From the NCBI RefSeq assembly GCF_006335125.1, contig NZ_VDMO01000002.1:124001-188000 (forward strand): DNA of 64,000 bases. The letters are read 5' to 3'. Every line of letters begins with the position of its first letter. Positions within the stretch are counted from its first letter, which is position 1. Below, one piece after another: positions 52,284 to 63,511 of the stretch. The notes below the pieces were generated by a model that saw only the letters and a list, made by a program, of their open reading frames with translations, ran no database searches and was not told the origin of the DNA. Made by a program: the position numbers and the translations under genes. The stretch comes from Deinococcus radiopugnans ATCC 19172. Its GTDB lineage: Bacteria; Deinococcota; Deinococci; Deinococcales; Deinococcaceae.

Positions 52284-52847
52284 ATGACCAGAATCCCGAC
52301 CTCCCCCCGACTGCTGGGCAGCCTGCTGCTGACCTGCACCCTGCTGCTGACCGCGTGTGGCGGCGGCGGCACCCCTGCGCCGAATCAACAGGGCGATCAG
52401 GGCGCTGGCCCCGCCCCCACGGCGGCCGAGGCCCGGATGCTTCAGGCCGTGAACGCGGCCCGCGCCACAGCGCGCCAGTGTCAGGGCAAGGATTTTGCCG
52501 CGGCTCCCGCGCTGGCCTGGAACGGTCTGCTGGGCAAGGCGGCCCGTGCCCACGCCCAGGACATGGCAGCACACAATTATTTTGACCACGTTTCGCCGGA
52601 CGGCAAGACGCTCAAAAACCGCGCCGAGGCCGCCGGTTACACGGGCTGGAAGCGTCTGGGGGAGAACATCGCGGCGGGGTACAGCGACACCGAGATCGCG
52701 GAGGCGATGGCCGGCTGGCTGGCCAGCAAGACAGGCCACTGCGAGGCGCTGATGGACCCGGCCTACAAGGAAGTGGGCTTCGGGTACGCCCCAGCTACAG
52801 GCGGCCAGTACAGTGCCTACTGGGTGCAGGACTTCGGCAGCCGCTAA
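52284..52847 (+). CDS. CAP-domain lipoprotein
   Basis: A 187-residue protein with a lipoprotein signal ([12 protein letters not shown]; lipidated Cys about residue 25) followed by a Gly/Pro linker and a CAP/SCP domain: [89 protein letters not shown]. The CAP-site histidines and glutamates are present. AAGGAG lies 7 nt before the ATG. A TAGGCT box at about 52234 may be its promoter. Function of bacterial CAP proteins is largely unknown. Confidence 0.85.
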   Translation: MTRIPTSPRLLGSLLLTCTLLLTACGGGGTPAPNQQGDQGAGPAPTAAEARMLQAVNAARATARQCQGKDFAAAPALAWNGLLGKAARAHAQDMAAHNYFDHVSPDGKTLKNRAEAAGYTGWKRLGENIAAGYSDTEIAEAMAGWLASKTGHCEALMDPAYKEVGFGYAPATGGQYSAYWVQDFGSR

Positions 52848-52862
52848 ACCAAACCGAAGAAA

Positions 52863-54584
<1,722 letters not shown>

Positions 54585-54641
54585 GAAAAAACCTCGTGTA
54601 GGAGAAGCTTCAAGGATTGGAAGGGGCAGGAAGGTTGGAGC

Positions 54642-55463
54642 TCAGGGCTGTGGGCCGGGCGCGGCGTCGCCTACCAGCCGCACCCGCCGCGCATATGTCA
54701 CGACCCTAGCGCCCATGCCCTCAAGCAGGGCCGCCGCGTCCGCGAACCGGAAACCCACCTCCTGCGGCTGATGCGCGTCGCTGCCCAGCACGAACCCAAT
54801 GCCGCGGTTCACCGCCTCGGCCACCAGGTCCGGCGCGGGGTACGCCTCGGCCACCGGCTTGCGCCAGCCTGCCGTGTTGAAATCGAGGCTCAGGCCCGCC
54901 TCCGCCACCGCGTCCAGCGCCCGCAGGGCCGCCGCGCCGCCGGGGTCCCGGTGGCCGAATTTCTTGGGCAGGTCCAGGTGGCCGATGCTGTCGAACAGGC
55001 CGGAGCGGGCCGCGCCCCCAATCAACGCGTAATAGTCGGTGTACAGGCCGCCCAGATCGCGCGCCCCGTACTCGTCCACGAACTCGGGATTGTCGAAGCC
55101 CCACGCGCCCAGGTAGTGCACGCTGCCGATCACGTAGTCCCAGTCATGGGCGGTCAGCAGCCCTTCGACAAAGCGCTCGGTGCCGGGGTGAAAATCGGCC
55201 TCCAGCCCCAGCCTGACGTCCAGACGCCCGGCGAATTCGGCCTGCACGGCACGGACCCCGTCCACGTACTCCTGAAGCTGGTCCAGACGCATCCGCCACG
55301 GCGCGTCGTACCACGCGGGCATCGGGGCGTGATCGGTGAAGCACAGCCCCGCCAGACCCGCGTCCAGGGCGGCCTGGGCGTACTCGCGCGGCGCGCCCGT
55401 GGCGTGGCCGCACAGCGGGGTGTGCAGGTGGCAGTCATAGAGGCCGGAGGGACGGGGGGGCAT
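54642..55463 (-). CDS. PHP-domain histidinol-phosphatase-like protein
   Basis: A 273-residue PHP hydrolase of the HisJ/HisK type. Motifs are DCHLHTPLCGHATG (metal ligands), CFTDHAPMPAWYD, LGLEADFHPG, DYVIGSVHYLG, IGHLDLPKKFG, DFNTAGWRKP and GSDAHQPQEVGF. These catalyse dephosphorylation of histidinol phosphate in many Firmicutes-type pathways. It is 57 nt after polX on the same strand. No his genes are adjacent, so another phosphoester substrate is possible. Confidence 0.82.
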   Translation of the reverse strand: MPPRPSGLYDCHLHTPLCGHATGAPREYAQAALDAGLAGLCFTDHAPMPAWYDAPWRMRLDQLQEYVDGVRAVQAEFAGRLDVRLGLEADFHPGTERFVEGLLTAHDWDYVIGSVHYLGAWGFDNPEFVDEYGARDLGGLYTDYYALIGGAARSGLFDSIGHLDLPKKFGHRDPGGAAALRALDAVAEAGLSLDFNTAGWRKPVAEAYPAPDLVAEAVNRGIGFVLGSDAHQPQEVGFRFADAAALLEGMGARVVTYARRVRLVGDAAPGPQP

Positions 55464-55528
55464 GGAACCAGGGTAGCGGAGCCGTTCATACTGAAGGCCG
55501 TGCTGATGGCCGGGTCAGAAGGGCAACC

Positions 55529-56356
55529 GTGTTGAGCCACCGCCCGCTGGGCCTGCTGGCGTCGTTCCTGCTGCTCCACGCCGCCCTGCTGGTGGGGCTG
55601 CAGCGGCAGATTCCCCTGCCTGCGCGGTTGGCGGCGTATCCGGCCCAACTGCTGGGCATTCTCAGGCCAGACGTGCTGGTCCAGACGCTGCCGCTGGCCC
55701 TGCTGAGCGGCACGTACCTGCTGGGCGGACTGGCACTGGCCTGGGTCCTGGCCGCGCTGCTGGGCCGGGTGGCGCGGCCCGCGCTGTGGGTGCTGGAGGG
55801 GCTGCCGTCCTTTCTGCTGCTGGTGGCCGGCGTGGGGGCGGGTCTGGCCGTGACCGTGCCGCGGGGCTGGGACTTTCCGCTGACCGCGTGGTCCCCGCTG
55901 ATGCTGGCGCTGATCGTGACCGCGCTGGCCCTGCCCACCGCCGCCCGCGCCGCACTGGCCACGCAACACGCCACCGGAGAGGCCCTGAGCGCCGATCACA
56001 GCCGCGTGGCCCGCGCGATGGGACTGCCGGAGCGCGCCGTGCAGCGACGGGCCGCCCGTGTGGCCCTGCCCGAACGGGCGGCGGGGCTGGCCGGAGACGC
56101 GCTGGGGCTGGCCCTCTCGCTGTCGGTGATCGAGGGGCTGCTGCAGTTTCCCGGCGTGGGCAACGAGGTCTACGTGGCCCTGCAGGGCACGTTCGCGGGC
56201 GCGGACGGTCAGCCCTTCGGGGCGCAGTCCCTCTCGGCGTCGCTGGCGGCCCTGCTGGGACTGGCGCTGCTGTTTGCGGGAATCGGACGCGCGTTGGCCG
56301 CCCGCCTCGATCCGCGCCCGCGCGCCGGAGCGTCCGGGGCCGAGGCGGACGCATGA
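55529..56356 (+). CDS. ABC transporter permease (DppB-like)
   Basis: A 275-residue membrane protein with about six helices and an EAA-type cytoplasmic loop HSRVARAMGLPERAVQRRAARVALPER (about 155-185), as in OppB/DppB-type permeases for peptides or nickel. The start is GTG 55529. The stop overlaps the next permease as ATGA, so both are coupled. No substrate-binding protein or ATPase gene is adjacent. Confidence 0.8.
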   Translation: MLSHRPLGLLASFLLLHAALLVGLQRQIPLPARLAAYPAQLLGILRPDVLVQTLPLALLSGTYLLGGLALAWVLAALLGRVARPALWVLEGLPSFLLLVAGVGAGLAVTVPRGWDFPLTAWSPLMLALIVTALALPTAARAALATQHATGEALSADHSRVARAMGLPERAVQRRAARVALPERAAGLAGDALGLALSLSVIEGLLQFPGVGNEVYVALQGTFAGADGQPFGAQSLSASLAALLGLALLFAGIGRALAARLDPRPRAGASGAEADA

Positions 56357-57171
56357 GGTGGCTGCTGCTGCCTCTGCTGCTGCTGGCGCTGCTGGCCCCA
56401 CGCACCGAATGCCCGCTGCGCCCGGTCATTCAGGGGCCGAGCGTCCAGGCAGGCGCCGCGCCGGAACTGCTGATACCGCCGCTGCGGGTGGGCCATCCGC
56501 TGGCCCCGCTGGGCACCGACCGGGCAGGCCGCGACGCCGTGTGCCTGCTGCGGCGCGGGCTGGCGCGCTCGCTGCTGGTCTCGCTGAGCGTGCTGGCGCT
56601 GGGTGTGCTGCCGGGGCTGGCCCTGGGCCTGTGGCTGGCGTGGCGCCCCCGCCTCACGCTGCCCGGCGAGGTGATGGTGCTGCTGGCCCTGGTGCTGCTG
56701 CTGGGCCGGGACGCCTTCCGGCCTGTGCTGGCGCTGGGCGTGTGCCTGCTGACGGCCCGGCTGGTGGCCGTGCGCGGCGCGGCGGTGCTGCGCGAACCGT
56801 TCGTGGAGGGGGCGCTGGCGCTGGGCGCCGCGCCGCGTCACCTGCTGATCCGGCACCTGTGGCCGCACCTGCGCCCTGGCCTGCCCGCCGTCCTCGCCAC
56901 CGTCCTGAGCAGCGTGTTCGTGTGGCTGATGGAACTGGGCGCGCTGGGGTTCCACGATCAACCCGTGCTGAGCGTGGGCTTTACCGACAGCTATGACCGC
57001 ACGCCAGACCTTCTGGCGCTGCCGCTGAACGCCGACCTGGGGCAACTGATCAGCTTCTTTCGCTGGACCTGGCTGGACACCCCAGAACAGCTGGTGTGGC
57101 CGGTCCTGCTGCTCATCGCGCTGACCCTGGCCCTCAAGGATGTGGCCCGGCGGGCCGCGCCGCGCGGCTAG
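56353..57171 (+). CDS. ABC transporter permease (DppC-like)
   Basis: A 272-residue permease. It carries HPLAPLGTDRAGRDAVCLLRRGLARSLLVSL, the DppC/OppC N-terminal signature, several helices and the EAA-like VRGAAVLREPFVEGALALGAAPRHLLIRHLWPHLRPGLP loop. Start ATG 56353 overlaps the DppB-like stop. It is convergent with the EamA gene, whose end overlaps its 3' end by 38 nt. The missing partners must be encoded elsewhere. Confidence 0.82.
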   Translation: MRWLLLPLLLLALLAPRTECPLRPVIQGPSVQAGAAPELLIPPLRVGHPLAPLGTDRAGRDAVCLLRRGLARSLLVSLSVLALGVLPGLALGLWLAWRPRLTLPGEVMVLLALVLLLGRDAFRPVLALGVCLLTARLVAVRGAAVLREPFVEGALALGAAPRHLLIRHLWPHLRPGLPAVLATVLSSVFVWLMELGALGFHDQPVLSVGFTDSYDRTPDLLALPLNADLGQLISFFRWTWLDTPEQLVWPVLLLIALTLALKDVARRAAPRG

Positions 57172-58081
57172 ACGTGGGCCAGACGCGCCGTCCGAAGACG
57201 TGCAGCAGCAGCCCTACGGCGATCAGCGCCGCGCCCGCCACCTTGCCCGGCGGAAAGACCTCGTGGTACAGAAGGGCGCTGGAGACCAGACCAAAGACCG
57301 GCACCAGCAGGGAGAGCGGCGCGACGCGCCCGGCCCCGTGGCGCTGGATCAGCAGGGACCACACGCCGAAGCCCAGCACCGTGTTCCCCAGCCCCATGTA
57401 CAGCACGGCGGCCCACAGCTCCCAGCCGCCGTGCAGCAGCGTGTGCGCCACCGCGTCCCAGCCGCTCACCACACCCGACAGCAGCGTCAGCGGGACGGGC
57501 GCGATCAGGCTGCTCCAGACCACCAGCGAGAAGACATTGGCGCCGCCGGCCGCCCGCACCAGCAGGTTGCTGACCGCCCAACCCAGCGCCGCCACCAGCG
57601 TCAGGCCCAGGCCCAGCACGCTGACCTGCCCGCCCGACAGCAGCCCGATGGTCGCCATGCCCGCGAAGGCCAGCGCGATGCCCGCCACCTGCCACGGCTG
57701 AATGCGCTCGCGCAGAAAGGCGGCGGCCAGCAGCGCCGTGAAGAACGCCTGAATCTGCATCAACAGCGAGGCCAGGCCAGCGTTCAGGCCCAGCGCAATC
57801 GCCAGGTACAGCAGCCCGAACTGCACCACGCCCACCGCCAGCCCGTAGCCCCACAGGATGCGGGCAGGCACGGCCGGCCTCCTGACAAAAAACACCGCCG
57901 GAACCGCCGCCACCGCGAAGCGCAGGGCGGCCACCAGCAGCGGCGGGGCGCCCTCCACGGACCACTTGATCACCACGAAGTTCAGGCCCCAGATCAGCGT
58001 GATCATCAGGGCCAGCAGCAGTCCGCGCGTGCCCAGAGGCTGGTTTCCATTCGCGGCGTGGGAGGGGGCGGCCACCGTCAC
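57134..58081 (-). CDS. EamA-family transporter (DMT superfamily)
   Basis: A 315-residue protein with about ten helices and two EamA repeats: LMITLIWGLNFVVIKWSVEGAPPLLVAALRFAVAA and LTLVAALGWAVSNLLVRAAGG. Such carriers often export amino acids or metabolites. Start GTG 58081 (or 58075) has no Shine-Dalgarno. Upstream, a TACACT box lies 7 nt before a four-codon frame GTG-ATG-TCC-CAG-TGA whose stop overlaps this GTG. The 3' end overlaps the convergent permease gene. Confidence 0.8.
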   Translation of the reverse strand: MTVAAPSHAANGNQPLGTRGLLLALMITLIWGLNFVVIKWSVEGAPPLLVAALRFAVAAVPAVFFVRRPAVPARILWGYGLAVGVVQFGLLYLAIALGLNAGLASLLMQIQAFFTALLAAAFLRERIQPWQVAGIALAFAGMATIGLLSGGQVSVLGLGLTLVAALGWAVSNLLVRAAGGANVFSLVVWSSLIAPVPLTLLSGVVSGWDAVAHTLLHGGWELWAAVLYMGLGNTVLGFGVWSLLIQRHGAGRVAPLSLLVPVFGLVSSALLYHEVFPPGKVAGAALIAVGLLLHVFGRRVWPTSSRAARPAGPHP

Positions 58082-58099
58082 TGGGACATCACGCCCCGG

Positions 58100-58105
58100 A
58101 GTGTA
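58100..58105 (-). promoter_or_regulatory. -10 box upstream of the EamA gene
   Basis: TACACT on the minus strand, 18 nt before GTG 58081, and 7 nt before a four-codon frame at 58092-58078. Confidence 0.4.
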
Positions 58106-58244
58106 ATCCTGGAACGGGGGTCGGCGTCCCTGGATGCGGGATGCAGCCGGCGCTGCCCTGGCCCCGGACCCCTCCTGTAGCGAAAGCCCGCAAAACGGTG
58201 CCCACCCCGCCAGATGGCGTATTTTCCCCGGCCCCGCAGCGCCG

Positions 58245-58250
58245 TAAATT
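58245..58250 (+). promoter_or_regulatory. Leaderless -10 box for the MFS gene
   Basis: TAAATT, 8 nt before ATG 58259. Confidence 0.45.
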
Positions 58251-58258
58251 GAGATTCG

Positions 58259-59626
58259 ATGACGTCTTCCACCCACCCTGCCCCACCCGCTCCGGACGGC
58301 TGGCGCACCTTCGTGTGGCTGTGGAGTTCGCAGGCCCTGAGCGTGCTGGGCTCGGCGGTGGCGGGCTTTGCCTTCAACATCTACCTGACGGTCACGCGTT
58401 TTCCGCTGGCCGAGCAAAAGCCGCAACTGGCGCTGGCGCTGTCGGCCACGGCGCTGGCCTGGGGGCTGGCCGCCACCCTCAGCGCGCCGCTGGCCGGCAC
58501 CTGGACAGACCGCCATGACCGCCGCCGGATCATGCTGGGCGCGGACCTGCTGGGCGCGGCGCTGACCTTCAGCGTGCTGGGCCTGCTGCTGCTGCCCGCC
58601 GCGCCGCTGTGGGCGCTGGTGTTGACCGCCGGCCTGATGGGCCTGGTGTCCACCTTCCACGGTTCGGCCTTCGACGCCAGCTACACCACGCTGGTGCCGC
58701 GTGAGCGCCTGCCCCGCGCCAACGGCATGATGCAGACCATCTGGAGCCTGGCCGGGCTGGTGGGACCGGCGCTGGCCGCCCTGCTGATCGGCGTACCGGC
58801 CCTGCTGCGCAAGTCTGACGCCCTGCCCGTCTGGCTCTCGGGCCTGCAAAATGGCGTGCCGTTCGCCTACGCGGTGGACGGCCTGAGCTTCGTGCTGGCG
58901 GCCGCGGTGCTGTCGCGCCTGTCGGTGCCGTCGCCGCAAGAGGTCACGGACCGCAGTCAGCCGCGCTCGTTCAGGGAAGATATGGCCTTCGGCTGGAAAT
59001 TCATCGGCAGCCGGCGGCCCCTGCTGGCGCTGCTGCTGACCTTCGCCGTCGCCAACCTGTGCGGCAGCGGCCTGGGCGTGCTGGAGCCGCTGATCGCCAA
59101 GTTCGGGCTGGCCGCCGACTGGCAGGCGCGGGGCAGTTCACTGACGGCGGCACTGGCCACGCTGACGGTGACCCAGAGCGTCGGCGGCGTGCTGGGCGGC
59201 GTGTTCATCAGCGTGTGGGGCGGCCTGAAACACCAGCGGGTGCTGGGCGTGCTGGTGCCGATGATCGTGTCCGGGCTGGCGCTGGCCGCCTTCGGGTTCA
59301 GCGCCACGGTGCTGGGGGCCTGCGCCGCGCTGCTGATCCTGGGCCTGACCACGCCGGCCATGAACGCGCACTCTCAGAGCATCTGGCAGTCGCAGGTGCC
59401 GCCCGCCATGCAGGGCCGGGTGTTCAGCGTGCGGCGGCTGATCGCGCAGTTCACCTCGCCCCTGAGCACCGCGCTGGCCGGGCTGCTGGCCGCGCGATAC
59501 GCGGGCGGGAGCGTGGCCGTCGCCGCCGGCCTGCTGCTGGCCGGGGTGGCGGCGGCGCAACTGTTCAATCCGGCGCTGCGGCGGGTGGAGGACGGCCCGA
59601 AGGTGACGGCACAGGGCGCCGACTGA
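58259..59626 (+). CDS. MFS transporter
   Basis: A 455-residue major facilitator. It has about 12 helices, the helix 2/3 loop motif LAGTWTDRHDRRRIMLGADLLGAA, a mid-protein cytoplasmic loop (about 225-250) and a QSQVPPAMQGRVFSVRRLIAQFTSP segment typical of the MFS_3 (enterobactin exporter/EntS-like) group. Substrate unknown. It is divergent from the EamA gene across 177 bp, and a TAAATT box is 8 nt before the ATG. Confidence 0.82.
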   Translation: MTSSTHPAPPAPDGWRTFVWLWSSQALSVLGSAVAGFAFNIYLTVTRFPLAEQKPQLALALSATALAWGLAATLSAPLAGTWTDRHDRRRIMLGADLLGAALTFSVLGLLLLPAAPLWALVLTAGLMGLVSTFHGSAFDASYTTLVPRERLPRANGMMQTIWSLAGLVGPALAALLIGVPALLRKSDALPVWLSGLQNGVPFAYAVDGLSFVLAAAVLSRLSVPSPQEVTDRSQPRSFREDMAFGWKFIGSRRPLLALLLTFAVANLCGSGLGVLEPLIAKFGLAADWQARGSSLTAALATLTVTQSVGGVLGGVFISVWGGLKHQRVLGVLVPMIVSGLALAAFGFSATVLGACAALLILGLTTPAMNAHSQSIWQSQVPPAMQGRVFSVRRLIAQFTSPLSTALAGLLAARYAGGSVAVAAGLLLAGVAAAQLFNPALRRVEDGPKVTAQGAD

Positions 59627-59709
59627 GGGCAGCCGGGCCGGGTTGTGTCTGCCGGACCCATCCCCCCCTGCAATCCCGTTCTTTTCCCGTTTCACAGTCC
59701 AGCAACCGC

Positions 59710-59715
59710 TACACT
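59710..59715 (+). promoter_or_regulatory. Leaderless -10 box for the PIN/TRAM gene
   Basis: TACACT, 7 nt before the GTG at 59723. Confidence 0.5.
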
Positions 59716-59722
59716 ATGGGGC

Positions 59723-60751
59723 GTGCTGGCTGTTCGTCTGTTCGTCATGTTGGTGGGGTTGCTGCTGGGCTGGCTGGCCGGGGAGGCGCTGGCCTCGGCG
59801 CAGCCCACAGACCTGAGCCGGGTCAATACCCTGAGCCTGATGCTGGCCGGCAGTCTGATCGCGCTGCTGCTCGCGCCGCGCGCCGAGCGTCTGCTGACCG
59901 GCAGCGTGACCCGCTTCTCGCGCTGGTACGCCGGCCTGTCGCCGCGCACGGTGGCGGCGGCCACCTTCGGCCTGATCGTGGCCCTGCTGCTAAGCGTGCT
60001 GCTGAGCAGCCTGCTGCAGAGCCTGCCCTTTTACAACTGGTTCTGGAGCCTGCTGGTGACGGTGATCCTGGCGGTGTTCTTCGTGAATTTCGCGGCGGGC
60101 CACGCCGAGGCCTTCGGGATGCTGGCCTTTCCGCAGGTGCGCCGCCGCAACGGCAGCAAGCTGCTGGACAGCAACGTGATCATCGACGGGCGCATCCTGG
60201 AACTGGTGCGCGCCGGATTTCTGGAAGGCGAACTGGTGGTGCCGGGCTTCATCCTGCGCGAGCTGCAACTGCTGTCGGACAGCGGCGACGCCCAGAAGCG
60301 CGTCCGGGGCAAACGCGGCCTGGGCCTGCTCGAAGAGTTGCGTGAACTGCGGCCCATCCGCATCGAGGACTGGGACGACGCGGCGCTGAAGACGGTGGAC
60401 GACAAGCTGATCCGGCTGGCCCGCGAGACCGGCGGCCAGATCGTGACCAACGACGGCAACCTGGGCAAGATCGCCAAGCTGCACGACGTCACGGTCCTGA
60501 GCATCAACGAGGCGGCGGTGGCCCTCAAGCCGCAGGTGCAGGCCGGCGACCTGCTGGCCGTGACCATCACCAAGGGCGGGCAGCAGTCCGGCCAGGGCGT
60601 CGGCTACTTGGAAGACGGCACGATGGTCGTGGTGGAAGACGGCCTGAAACTGCGCGGCAAGCAGGCCCGCGTGCAGGTGGTCAACAACGTGCAGACCAAC
60701 GTGGGCCGCATGATCTTCGCCCGGCTGGAGCGGGAAGGGGAAGTGGCGTAG
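59723..60751 (+). CDS. Membrane PIN/TRAM-domain protein (YacL-like)
   Basis: A 342-residue protein with four N-terminal membrane helices (about residues 3-120). A PIN domain follows with LLDSNVIIDGRIL, ELQLLSDSGDAQKRVRGKRGL and VDDKLIRLARETGGQIVTNDGNLGKIA (acidic nuclease residues), and a C-terminal TRAM domain ends with QAGDLLAVTITKGGQQSGQGVGYLEDGTMVVVEDG. The layout matches the YacL family, implicated in RNA cleavage. Start GTG 59723 was chosen over a longer in-frame opening because of the promoter and the helix. Confidence 0.87.
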   Translation: MLAVRLFVMLVGLLLGWLAGEALASAQPTDLSRVNTLSLMLAGSLIALLLAPRAERLLTGSVTRFSRWYAGLSPRTVAAATFGLIVALLLSVLLSSLLQSLPFYNWFWSLLVTVILAVFFVNFAAGHAEAFGMLAFPQVRRRNGSKLLDSNVIIDGRILELVRAGFLEGELVVPGFILRELQLLSDSGDAQKRVRGKRGLGLLEELRELRPIRIEDWDDAALKTVDDKLIRLARETGGQIVTNDGNLGKIAKLHDVTVLSINEAAVALKPQVQAGDLLAVTITKGGQQSGQGVGYLEDGTMVVVEDGLKLRGKQARVQVVNNVQTNVGRMIFARLEREGEVA

Positions 60752-60793
60752 GACCGCACAACCAGAAGGCCGTCTGCCTGGAATGCCGGCAAG

Positions 60794-60848
60794 GTTGAGC
60801 GCCCTGGTCACGCCTCCTCTCAGCAGGAGTTCGTGATCAGGGCGCTCA
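60794..60848. repeat. 55-bp near-perfect hairpin between convergent genes
   Basis: TTGAGCGCCCTGGTCACG (60794-60811) pairs with CGTGATCAGGGCGCTCAA (60831-60848), one mismatch; the loop itself holds CTCCT/AGGAG. It lies between the PIN/TRAM gene and ddrB. It has no U-tract, so it may be a bidirectional structure or small palindromic repeat. Confidence 0.7.
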
Positions 60849-60866
60849 ATAGGGTGCCGACTCAGT

Positions 60867-61403
<537 letters not shown>

Positions 61404-61413
61404 CCAAACCTCC

Positions 61414-61430
61414 TTACGTAAATAACATAA
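61414..61430 (-). promoter_or_regulatory. Radiation/desiccation response motif (RDRM) of ddrB
   Basis: The minus strand reads TTATGTTATTTACGTAA, a near-palindromic 17-mer that fits the RDRM pattern TTAYGTnATnnACRTAA. It lies 10 nt before ATG 61403, next to the Shine-Dalgarno. TTGACA at 61448-61453 is a likely -35 box. Repressor DdrO binds such sites. Confidence 0.85.
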
Positions 61431-61474
61431 CACAGCCTGAGACGACAGGTGTCAACTGGGGTGGAGGATTGACC

Positions 61475-62302
61475 TCATGTCCGGGTCAGCACGTAGTACA
61501 CCCGCTCGCCGTCGGCAGCCAGATCCGTGACGACGTAGCCGCGCCCCAGGTATTCGCCCAGCACCGCGCGCAGCGCCAGCCGCCACAGCAGGCGCAGCGG
61601 CTCGTTCATCAGCTCGGCCTTGCGCGGCACTTCGGCCAGCACCTGCGGGCTGTCCAGCTTCAGCCTCGGCGCGTCCGGCTCCTCGCCCTCCGGCACGGCG
61701 CTCAGGGCCACCTCGCCGTCGGGGGCAGGGGGCGGGTGGGCCTCGCTGGGACGGGTCAGATCCCACTCGATCATCAGGCGGTCGGCGGGAAAGGCAGTGG
61801 CCGGATCGTCGCCCAGCGCGTACCAGTCGGCGTGGTAGGACACGGCCCGCGCGCCCAGCTTGCCCAGGTTCAGGCGGGCGTTGCGGGCGATCAGCGGATC
61901 GAAAGTCCAGGTCATGCGCGTGAGACCCTGCGCCAGCACCCGCTCCCGCTGCGCGTGTTTGAGGGCCACCGCCAGCCCGCTGCCGCGCCAGTCCGGGTGA
62001 ACCGCCAGCAGGTGCGAGTGGTGCCACAGCTGCCCGTTCCGCAGCGCCGGAAAGCCGTAGGCCAGCCCGAAAGGAGGGGGCCGCGCGTCGTCCGGCACGC
62101 CAGGCGAGGGGGCCGCGTACGCGCCCAGCACCACGCCGCCGCACACCGAGCTGATGCGGAACATGCTGCTGGGCAGCACCTCGCGGTCGGGGTAGCCCCA
62201 GGCATCCACCTGCACCCCTTCCAGCCCACGCATGGCCCACGGATCGGTCACGTCGCGGATCACGTAGGGCCGCAGCGGCAGCGAGGCGGGAACCGCGCTC
62301 AA
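61475..62302 (-). CDS. GNAT-family acyltransferase (COG3375-like, partner of NSAR)
   Basis: A 275-residue protein starting with [26 protein letters not shown] and bearing the CoA-binding [32 protein letters not shown] block and [18 protein letters not shown]. This is the acetyltransferase type found next to N-succinylamino acid racemases; in Geobacillus it N-succinylates D-amino acids, allowing conversion to L-forms. The start overlaps the racemase stop by 4 nt (ATGA). The substrate is inferred from this context. Confidence 0.8.
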   Translation of the reverse strand: MSAVPASLPLRPYVIRDVTDPWAMRGLEGVQVDAWGYPDREVLPSSMFRISSVCGGVVLGAYAAPSPGVPDDARPPPFGLAYGFPALRNGQLWHHSHLLAVHPDWRGSGLAVALKHAQRERVLAQGLTRMTWTFDPLIARNARLNLGKLGARAVSYHADWYALGDDPATAFPADRLMIEWDLTRPSEAHPPPAPDGEVALSAVPEGEEPDAPRLKLDSPQVLAEVPRKAELMNEPLRLLWRLALRAVLGEYLGRGYVVTDLAADGERVYYVLTRT

Positions 62303-63408
62303 GGGCGGTGTTCCTCCGTCAGCTCGGCCACGCTCTCGATAAAGTCGCGGTTGAGGGTCACGCCGATGCCCGGGCCTTCGGGAACCGGCATCAGGCCGTC
62401 CACGGCTTCCAGCGGCTCGTTGATGATGTCCGTTTCCCAGTAGCGGCTGGCGCTTGATGTATCACCGGGCAGCGTGAAGTTCGGCAGGGTGGACAGGTGG
62501 ATGTTGTGCGCGCGGCCCACGCCCCCTTCCAGCATGCCGCCGCACCACACCGGGGCGCCGAACGCCTGCGCCACGTCGTGCACGCGCCGGGCCTCGGCCA
62601 GACCGCCCACGCGGGCCACCTTGAGGTTGATCACGCCGCCCGCGCCAATCGCCAATGCTTTGCGGGCGTCTGCCGCGCTGGCGATGCTCTCGTCCAGGCA
62701 CAGCGGGGTCTGGAGGCGGGTTTGCAGCGTGGCATGATCCACCAGATCGTCCCAGGCCAGCGGCTGCTCGATGTAGGTCATCTTGTACTCGTCCAGCGCC
62801 CGCAGGCGCACCGAGTCGGCCAGCGTGTAGGCGCTGTTGGCGTCCACCGTCAGGCGGATATCGGGAAACGCCTCGCGGGTGGCGCGCACCGGCTGGACGT
62901 CCCAGCCCGGCTTGATCTTGAGCTTGATGCGGCGGTAACCCTGCTCGACGTGGCGGCGCACGGCGTCCACCGTGGCGGCCTCATCGGCCTGAATGCCCAG
63001 GCTGACGCCCACCTCCACCTGGGTCTTGCGCCCGCCCAGCAGGGTACCCAGCGGCACGTTCAGCATGCGCGCCCACAAGTCCCACGCGGCCATTTCCACC
63101 ATCGCGCGGGCCATCCTGTTGCCCCGGAACGCGCCCAGCGCGTCGTTCAACTCCTCCGGGTTGGCAAAGGTCTTGCCCAGGATGCGCGGCAGGAACACAT
63201 TCCGCAGCAGATCCAACGCCCCGGCCAGCGTCTCCTCGCGGTACATCGGGGCGACTTCCATGGTGCCTTCCGACAGGCCCTGCACACCGTCGCCGTGCAG
63301 CACCAGCAGCGGCACCGTGCGGGCGGTCTGGACACCAAAGCTGGTCTCGAAGCGGAATTTCAGTGGCAGGCGGACAACCATGATCTCGGCGGCTTCTATT
63401 CGCAGCAT
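62299..63408 (-). CDS. N-succinylamino acid racemase / o-succinylbenzoate synthase-like enolase
   Basis: A 369-residue enolase-superfamily enzyme of the NSAR/OSBS group. Acid/base lysines lie in [10 protein letters not shown] and [10 protein letters not shown]; metal-binding carboxylates in [15 protein letters not shown] and LCLDESI. The [26 protein letters not shown] block is typical of NSAR. The Deinococcus enzyme is known as an N-acylamino acid racemase. Start ATG 63408 has a TACTGT box 5 nt upstream. The GNAT partner follows directly. Confidence 0.9.
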   Translation of the reverse strand: MLRIEAAEIMVVRLPLKFRFETSFGVQTARTVPLLVLHGDGVQGLSEGTMEVAPMYREETLAGALDLLRNVFLPRILGKTFANPEELNDALGAFRGNRMARAMVEMAAWDLWARMLNVPLGTLLGGRKTQVEVGVSLGIQADEAATVDAVRRHVEQGYRRIKLKIKPGWDVQPVRATREAFPDIRLTVDANSAYTLADSVRLRALDEYKMTYIEQPLAWDDLVDHATLQTRLQTPLCLDESIASAADARKALAIGAGGVINLKVARVGGLAEARRVHDVAQAFGAPVWCGGMLEGGVGRAHNIHLSTLPNFTLPGDTSSASRYWETDIINEPLEAVDGLMPVPEGPGIGVTLNRDFIESVAELTEEHRP

Positions 63409-63413
63409 GCCCC

Positions 63414-63419
63414 ACAGTA
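63414..63419 (-). promoter_or_regulatory. Leaderless -10 box for the racemase gene
   Basis: TACTGT on the minus strand, 5 nt before the ATG at 63408. Confidence 0.45.
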
Positions 63420-63511
63420 TGGGGGCTGGGCCTAGAATGGGGTGCAAAACAGGCCACGACAGTCAGGACAGCGGGACGGCTCGCCGCTCCTCCCACGTTC
63501 CAGGAGACATC

